10,761 nucleotides of DNA from Christensenella sp. UBA3700 (lineage in GTDB: Bacteria; Bacillota; Clostridia; Christensenellales; UBA3700): positions 1 through 10,761 of the forward strand of contig DFIJ01000099.1 of assembly GCA_002372775.1 (NCBI GenBank), read 5' to 3'. Below the pieces are notes generated by a model, which was given only the letters and a program-made list of their open reading frames with translations, did not search any database and had not been told where the DNA came from. This document shows, piece by piece, positions 7,448 to 10,761 of this stretch. Numbering within the stretch: the first letter of the stretch is position 1; each line of letters starts with the position of its first letter. The translations under genes were made by a program, and so were the position numbers.

Positions 7448-7463
7448 AATCAACTGTAGTTTC

Positions 7464-7505
7464 CCCTCTTTTTTGTACCAAGTTTTGTTGGTACGAAAAG
7501 TGGGG
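7464..7505. repeat. 42-nt imperfect inverted repeat downstream of ssrA
   Basis: The core GTACCAA (7475-7481) / TTGGTAC (7488-7494) has a 6-nt GTTTTG loop. It is extended by T-rich/A-rich pairing with two G-T wobbles, one mismatch and a further wobble, ending in CCC (7464-7466) / GGG (7503-7505). It is not followed by a T tract on either strand. It might be an RNA stem 3' of tmRNA, a protein-binding palindrome or a mobile-element remnant. Confidence 0.6.
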
Positions 7506-7558
7506 TACCCACAGAATAGTATATTTTGATACAATTTTTTTGTATTAAAATTTTAACG

Positions 7559-7580
7559 AAAAAATGGCTTGACTAAGCCA
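7559..7580 (-). terminator. Minus-strand terminator-like hairpin with no gene upstream of it
   Basis: TGGCTT (7565-7570) / AAGCCA (7575-7580) has a 4-nt loop. On the minus strand the stem is followed by T6 (complement of 7559-7564); on the plus strand no T tract follows. No minus-strand gene reads into it within the gap. Confidence 0.4.
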
Positions 7581-7593
7581 AAATTTAAAAATG

Positions 7594-7647
7594 AAGTACT
7601 TATTAATGTTTCAAAAAGAAGTAAAAATAAGTACTTTTTTATTTTTT
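7594..7647 (+). terminator. Plus-strand terminator in the ssrA-HTH gap
   Basis: The 11-bp perfect stem AAGTACTTATT (7594-7604) / AATAAGTACTT (7626-7636) with a 21-nt loop runs into TTTTATTTTTT. It is the first canonical plus-strand terminator after ssrA and probably ends that transcript. It also isolates the HTH-kinase operon from read-through. Confidence 0.65.
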
Positions 7648-7651
7648 GAAT

Positions 7652-7718
7652 CCGCACATTTTAATTTTCAAAACCGCACAAATTTTTAGTGCAATCGTTA
7701 AATTGTATTAAAATGTGC
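7652..7718. repeat. CCGCACA direct repeats and a 12-bp inverted repeat
   Basis: CCGCACA occurs at 7652-7658 and 7674-7680, exactly 22 bp apart (about two helix turns). GCACATTTTAAT (7654-7665) recurs as its exact reverse complement ATTAAAATGTGC at 7707-7718. GCAC/GTGC (7676-7679/7689-7692) is a further small inverted pair. The function is unknown; it may be a regulator site or a recombination-end remnant. Confidence 0.5.
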
Positions 7719-7771
7719 TTTTCATTTCAATGAATAACTTTAATGCGATATCATTTGAGTTATTGTTTGCC

Positions 7772-7832
7772 AAAAGTAATCAAAATAATGGCAAAGTATT
7801 ATTGAAAAGCAATCAAAATGATGGTAATATAT
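7772..7832. repeat. Tandem 28-bp imperfect direct repeats, probable operator
   Basis: Copies at 7772-7799 and 7805-7832 are 33 bp apart (about three helix turns) and share AAAAGnAATCAAAATnATGG. The second copy covers the end of the -35 box, the spacer and the -10 box of the following operon. The first copy is also bracketed by the inverted pair TTGCCA (7767-7772) / TGGCAA (7789-7794). Position and spacing fit cooperative binding by the HTH protein encoded next; this is inference. Confidence 0.6.
7802..7830 (+). promoter_or_regulatory. Promoter of the HTH-kinase operon
   Basis: TTGAAA (7802-7807), 17-bp spacer, TAATAT (7825-7830). Predicted start is near 7837, so the GGGAG ribosome site (7836-7840) would be at the very 5' end of the mRNA, 7 nt before the ATG. 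Confidence 0.65.
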
Positions 7833-7847
7833 AGTGGGAGATAAAAA

Positions 7848-8396
7848 ATGAAAGCGGAGAAGTATGCAATAATAAATACTATAATGCCAGAGGAGTTAAA
7901 GCAAATCAGAAAAGTATTTAATTTGTCTCAATCTGAATTTGCAAAACTTGTTGGGGTATCTAAACCTACTATAGAAAGATGGGAAAGAGGAGAAGAAAAG
8001 ATAAAAGGACCGGTAGCTGTATTGGTTAATATGTTAAGCGAGAATCCAGCTTATTTAAAAAGCAGAATAGTTCCAGAAAAACAGATGCCCTTAAGGTTGT
8101 TCTATATGTATAAGAATAGAGTGTGTACTCTTATAGATGTGGATGAAAATAAAGAAGAAGTTTTAATCAAAAACTATACAAACAATGTAATGTTTAAGGC
8201 GTTTGGGATTAACGAAAACCCTACATTTAAGGATTATCAAGAATTCTTAAAAAGTAGATGCTTTCCTGAATCTAGGGATAAACTAAAACTTGTATTAGAA
8301 GATTTGGGTCTGCCTTTTTATGATCCATTTTTGATTATAAAAAAGACAGAAGGAAGAATGGCAGAAGATGATTTTTGGATAAAGATAGAGGAGTAA
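7848..8396 (+). CDS. XRE-type HTH regulator with C-terminal HipA-associated domain (putative antitoxin)
   Basis: A 182-residue two-domain protein. Residues about 14-65 are an XRE/HigA2-MqsA-like helix-turn-helix (LSQSEFAKLVGVSKPTIERWERG at 27-49). Residues about 80-182 are a separate domain with a strand-rich start (PLRLFYMYKNRVCTLID) and the pattern FPESRDKLKLVLEDLGL...EGRMAEDDFWI (139-178). I recognise that pattern as typical of the region next to, or at the front of, HipA-like kinases in Firmicutes. The start is set by GGGAG 7 nt upstream. Two nucleotides separate it from the kinase gene, and direct repeats cover its promoter, so it is probably an autorepressor and the partner or antitoxin of the kinase. 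The C-domain may be a detached N-subdomain of the HipA fold, comparable in layout to HipS of HipBST; that is inference. Confidence 0.75.
   Translation: MKAEKYAIINTIMPEELKQIRKVFNLSQSEFAKLVGVSKPTIERWERGEEKIKGPVAVLVNMLSENPAYLKSRIVPEKQMPLRLFYMYKNRVCTLIDVDENKEEVLIKNYTNNVMFKAFGINENPTFKDYQEFLKSRCFPESRDKLKLVLEDLGLPFYDPFLIIKKTEGRMAEDDFWIKIEE
8387..8393 (+). promoter_or_regulatory. Ribosome binding site deciding the kinase start
   Basis: AGAGGAG ends the upstream gene and lies 5 nt before the ATG at 8399. It favours that ATG over the in-frame TTG at 8375. Confidence 0.8.
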
Positions 8397-8398
8397 AA

Positions 8399-9223
8399 AT
8401 GATTGAGTTATTTGAGCAAGATATAAAAACAAACGATAGGCAGTCATCTAAAGGCAACCAATTAAAATGGGAAAAAGATGCTGTTTGGTATAAGGCAGAT
8501 TATACTGGCTATGAAGGGCTGGCTGAATATACAATATCTCACTTGCTTAAATATTCTTCTTTAAAAGCAGACGAGTATGTTTTGTATACTCCTGTTGAAA
8601 TAAAGTACAAGAGTCAAACATATCGTGGAGTAAGTAGTCCAAATTTTTTAGATAGTGATTGGCAAATAATTACATTAGAAAGATTGTTTAAAATTAAATA
8701 CAGTAAGAGCTTAAATGAGATTATATGGTCAACAAGGGAAATGAAAGATAGAATTTCTTTTTTGACGGACAGAATGGAAGCAATCGGTCTAAAAGGTTTT
8801 GGCAAATATATTAATAAAATGTTAACAATCGATGCGTTCTTTTTAAATGAGGATAGGCACACTCATAACATTGCAGTGCTTATGAATTCACAAGGAGATT
8901 TTGCACTTTGTCCAATTTTTGACAATGGAGCGGGACTGTTAGCAGATACAAAAATGGATTATCCAATCAATGCTGACTTATATGAATTAATAAAAACTGT
9001 TAAAGCTAAGACTTTTTCAAGAAGTTTTGATGAGCAGTTAGAGATGTCTGAATTGTTATATGGTAATAATCTACATTTTAGTTTTACAAAGGCCGAGGTA
9101 GAAGAAATCCTTTCACTTAACGGAAAGAATGGGGAAGCAAGTATTTATCCTCTTAATGAAAGAATAAGAGTAAGGGATATTATTTTCGAACAAATGAGAA
9201 AATATAGTTATCTATTTAAGTAA
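8399..9223 (+). CDS. HipA-like serine/threonine kinase (putative toxin)
   Basis: A 274-residue kinase of the HipA fold, much shorter than E. coli HipA (about 440) and lacking its N-terminal subdomain. Readable elements: a glycine-loop-like RQSSKGNQLKW (14-24) with Ser16/Ser17, a candidate ATP-binding Lys32 (WYKAD), Glu39 (GYEGLAEY), and the catalytic loop NEDRHTHN (150-157) with Asp152 and Asn157. A metal-binding Asp175 lies in IFDNG. The Asp-Asn spacing (5) and Asp-Asp spacing (23) equal those of HipA D309/N314/D332, so the kinase is probably active. HipA and HipT phosphorylate aminoacyl-tRNA synthetases and stop growth; the target here is unknown. It is expressed with the upstream HTH gene. 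Extending to the TTG at 8375 adds 8 residues overlapping that gene and is disfavoured. A non-toxin CtkA-like kinase is an alternative. Confidence 0.8.
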   Translation: MIELFEQDIKTNDRQSSKGNQLKWEKDAVWYKADYTGYEGLAEYTISHLLKYSSLKADEYVLYTPVEIKYKSQTYRGVSSPNFLDSDWQIITLERLFKIKYSKSLNEIIWSTREMKDRISFLTDRMEAIGLKGFGKYINKMLTIDAFFLNEDRHTHNIAVLMNSQGDFALCPIFDNGAGLLADTKMDYPINADLYELIKTVKAKTFSRSFDEQLEMSELLYGNNLHFSFTKAEVEEILSLNGKNGEASIYPLNERIRVRDIIFEQMRKYSYLFK

Positions 9224-9257
9224 AAAAGATCGTTAAGGGAAATCCCAAAACGATCTT
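9222..9257 (-). terminator. Terminator of the DUF975 gene, between convergent genes
   Basis: The 9-bp perfect stem AAGATCGTT (9226-9234) / AACGATCTT (9249-9257) has an inner GGG/CCC (9237-9239/9244-9246). On the minus strand it is followed by a T tract (complement of 9222-9226), overlapping the kinase stop codon. On the plus strand only CATTATTC follows, so it may serve the kinase operon weakly. Confidence 0.85.
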
Positions 9258-9278
9258 CATTATTCTATTTACAAATTT

Positions 9279-9980
9279 CTAGTTTTTATCTTCAAAAACG
9301 TCACTGTCAATAATTTCATCTTCAGTAACGACATCTGCGTCAACGATATCTCCAGATTCATCCGTTTGGCCCTTTAGCTCTAAATAGAAATTAGCACGAG
9401 CCATTTGATAATAAGCTTCAACCCAAAGAGTTCCAACGCCTAAGCATAATAATCCAACGATAAACCAGCCAATGAAGCTTAAGTCCATAATGAATAATTC
9501 CATTTTGTGTCCATTCATCATTTCTTGGCTTTCTTTTAAGCAATCGCTAGCACCCATATCTGGGTTATCATTTTGAATATAGAATGCCATTGAATAAGCA
9601 TAAGCCTTTATTATTCCAGGAACGATTAATAATAATGTCCATAAGAAAACAAAAACAGCTCTTAATAAATACAAAACAAAAGCATTGCCAAAATCTTTAA
9701 AGCCAGAGAATAGTTCCTCGATGTTAAATTCTTTATTATCTCTAGCTCTATTTATTGTCATACGAGTAAGTCCTAATTCTAGTGGACCTGCCAATAATAA
9801 AGATGCAATACTACCTAAAGAAATAGCTATAGAATTCTTTGAGAAACTTCCGTAGCTTGAAACTGCACTTGTGATTGCGCTATAGATCAAACATGCCGCA
9901 ACCATCAATAACCATGGTTGTTGGAAAATACCATTGCCAAGTTGCTCGCGAGCCCTTTTTTTTAGTACAACCCTATCCAT
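9279..9980 (-). CDS. DUF975 family integral membrane protein
   Basis: A 233-residue membrane protein of the DUF975 family, common in Firmicutes and of unknown function. Recognisable family blocks: LKKRAREQL near the N-terminus, LLLAGPLELGLTRMTINRAR (61-80), LFSGFKDFGNAFVLYLLRAVF (90-110), LLLIVPGIIKAYAYSMAFYI (116-135), NPDMGASDCLKESQEMMNGHK (139-159), and LSFIGWFIVGLLCLGVGTLWVEAYY (167-191). About four to five hydrophobic segments are expected. The tail from about 204 is short and very acidic. GGAGGT (complement of 9989-9994) lies 8 nt before the ATG. It is transcribed alone, convergent to the kinase gene and divergent from the AlkD-like gene. Confidence 0.88.
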   Translation of the reverse strand: MDRVVLKKRAREQLGNGIFQQPWLLMVAACLIYSAITSAVSSYGSFSKNSIAISLGSIASLLLAGPLELGLTRMTINRARDNKEFNIEELFSGFKDFGNAFVLYLLRAVFVFLWTLLLIVPGIIKAYAYSMAFYIQNDNPDMGASDCLKESQEMMNGHKMELFIMDLSFIGWFIVGLLCLGVGTLWVEAYYQMARANFYLELKGQTDESGDIVDADVVTEDEIIDSDVFEDKN

Positions 9981-10002
9981 TAATATGTACCTCCAAATAA
10001 TT

Positions 10003-10115
10003 TGTTAACACATATATTATACACAAGATATAAAAACTATAATAGGAGAGTTTGTTAATGGCGATATAGGGTATATTTTAAAAAGAGAAAAAGCAGCCAT
10101 TAAATTGTGTTAACA
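10003..10115. repeat. Two TGTTAACA palindromes in the divergent promoter region
   Basis: The 8-bp palindrome TGTTAACA occurs at 10003-10010, over the predicted minus-strand transcript start, and at 10108-10115, just before the AlkD-like gene. A partial copy, TGTTAATG, is at 10053-10060. It may be a shared operator or chance in AT-rich DNA. Confidence 0.3.
10016..10043. promoter_or_regulatory. Back-to-back -10 boxes between divergent genes
   Basis: A perfect minus-strand TATAAT (complement of 10016-10021) fits a DUF975 transcript starting near 10009, about 29 nt before its ATG. A perfect plus-strand TATAAT at 10038-10043 could start an AlkD-gene transcript near 10050. Neither has a good -35, and each lies roughly where the other's -35 would be. 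The minus-strand call is the better of the two. Confidence 0.5.
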
Positions 10116-10126
10116 TAATAAGGGAT

Positions 10127-10131
10127 GGGAG
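10127..10131 (+). promoter_or_regulatory. Ribosome binding site favouring a GTG start
   Basis: GGGAG lies 8 nt before the GTG at 10140. The in-frame ATG at 10125 would have only AAGGG two or three bases in front of it, too close for normal initiation. Confidence 0.6.
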
Positions 10132-10139
10132 ATGTAAAA

Positions 10140-10761
10140 GTGGCGATTATAGAAGAGATAAGACAAAGATTATACGAGATAAGAGACACAAAAACAGAAT
10201 ATAGGCATTTCAATGCTAGAACCGTTCATACGGTTGATGAAGAACTAGTTCTTGGTGTTAGAACACCTCAACTTAGAGATTATGCAAAAGAGTTATCTAA
10301 AAGAGGGGATATAGAGATTTTTTTATCAGATTTGCCACATAAATATTTTGAAGAGAATCAATTGCAATCTTTTATTATTTCACTAATAAAAGACAAAAAG
10401 AAATGCGTTGAAGAAATAGATAGATTTTTGCCATATATAGATAATTGGGCAACTTGCGATCAATTAATACCTAATGTCTTTAAAAAGCATAAGGAGATGT
10501 TGTTGCCTAAAGTTTATGAGTGGATTAAATCAGATAAAGTATATACTATTCGTTTTGCTGTTAAAATGTTGATGACATATTATTTAGATGAAGATTTTGA
10601 TGTTAAATATCTAGATATGGCAACAAATGTAACAAATGAAGATTACTATGTAAAAATGATGGTGGCTTGGTATTTTGCTACAGCATTATCTAAACAGTAT
10701 GATATAGCTATAACGTATATCGAGAATAAAAAACTAGAAAAATGGACTCACAATAAGGCGA
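10140..10761 (+). CDS. AlkD-like DNA alkylation repair protein, 3' end missing
   Basis: HEAT-repeat DNA glycosylase-like protein of the AlkD family, which removes cationic alkylpurines such as 7-methylguanine without flipping the base. The 207 visible codons cover most of the usual ~230-240-residue length; the rest runs off the right edge. Family motifs: VLGVRTPQLRDYAKEL (37-52), LPHKYFEENQLQSFII (65-80), FLPYIDNWATCDQ (97-108), YTIRFAVKMLMTYYLDEDF (135-153), and YYVKMMVAWYFATALSKQY (169-187). Trp103, Asp107, Arg138 and Trp177 line up with B. cereus AlkD W109, D113, R148 and W187, so the lesion-recognition and catalytic residues are kept. The GTG start fits the ribosome site; an in-frame ATG at 10125 would add five residues. 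Confidence 0.88.
   Translation, partial: MAIIEEIRQRLYEIRDTKTEYRHFNARTVHTVDEELVLGVRTPQLRDYAKELSKRGDIEIFLSDLPHKYFEENQLQSFIISLIKDKKKCVEEIDRFLPYIDNWATCDQLIPNVFKKHKEMLLPKVYEWIKSDKVYTIRFAVKMLMTYYLDEDFDVKYLDMATNVTNEDYYVKMMVAWYFATALSKQYDIAITYIENKKLEKWTHNKA

Larger units (their letters stand above)
7448..7847. other. 400-bp palindrome- and repeat-rich gap after ssrA
   Basis: There is no convincing gene here. In order: a 42-nt imperfect hairpin (7464-7505), a GGGTACCC palindrome (7503-7510), a small ATACAA/TTGTAT hairpin (7529-7545), a minus-strand terminator-like hairpin (7559-7580), a plus-strand terminator (7594-7647), a CCGCACA direct repeat with a 12-bp inverted repeat (7652-7718), a TTGCCA/TGGCAA inverted pair, and the tandem repeats plus promoter of the next operon. 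The region is very AT-rich. No copy of the ssrA 3' end and no integrase gene is present. Confidence 0.7.

Noticed and set aside
7591..7689. 32-codon ORF in the gap after ssrA
   Set aside because: It has no ribosome site and is built almost entirely from the terminator hairpin and the CCGCACA repeats.
8375..8398. TTG start of the kinase at 8375
   Set aside because: The ATG at 8399 is directly preceded by AGAGGAG; the TTG has no comparable site and would overlap the upstream gene.

Overview
The window is AT-rich DNA from a low-GC Gram-positive bacterium, most likely an uncultured member of the Firmicutes/Clostridia. The pointers are AAGGAGG-type ribosome sites, TAA/TAG-only stops in the genes that end here, TGG-coded tryptophan, a Firmicutes-type phosphoglucomutase, a DUF975 membrane protein and the secG/smpB/ssrA neighbourhood. 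The species cannot be fixed from the sequence. Nothing suggests an altered genetic code.

Left part (1-3353): a tightly packed plus-strand operon holds the 3' part of a CCA-adding tRNA nucleotidyltransferase (cut by the window edge just before its catalytic DxD), rmuC, and a PHP-domain phosphoesterase. The genes overlap by 1 and 14 nt, and the operon closes with a terminator. A separate extended -10 promoter then drives pgcA (phosphoglucomutase).

Middle (5204-7447): secG has its own good promoter and a strong terminator. smpB follows, with a -10 box so close to its ATG that the mRNA may be nearly leaderless. Next come metA (homoserine O-acetyltransferase by its Glu111) and ssrA, the tmRNA. 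SmpB and tmRNA are the two parts of trans-translation; here metA lies between them, and rnr, common between secG and smpB in Firmicutes, is absent. The tmRNA tag reads ANKNSEFAFAA and ends at TAG.

Right of ssrA (7448-9223) is an accessory-looking module: a 400-bp palindrome- and repeat-rich gap, then two genes 2 nt apart. The first encodes an XRE-type helix-turn-helix protein with a second C-terminal domain, and the second a small HipA-like kinase that retains the catalytic spacing of HipA. A pair of 28-bp imperfect direct repeats covers the promoter of the pair, as expected for autoregulation. This looks like a split HipA-type toxin-antitoxin or kinase-regulator system and is the most interesting part of the window.

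Far right (9224-10761): a minus-strand DUF975 membrane protein gene converges on the kinase gene. Across a 159-bp divergent intergenic region lies a GTG-started AlkD-like DNA alkylation-repair gene, which runs off the right edge with its four DNA- or lesion-contacting residues present.
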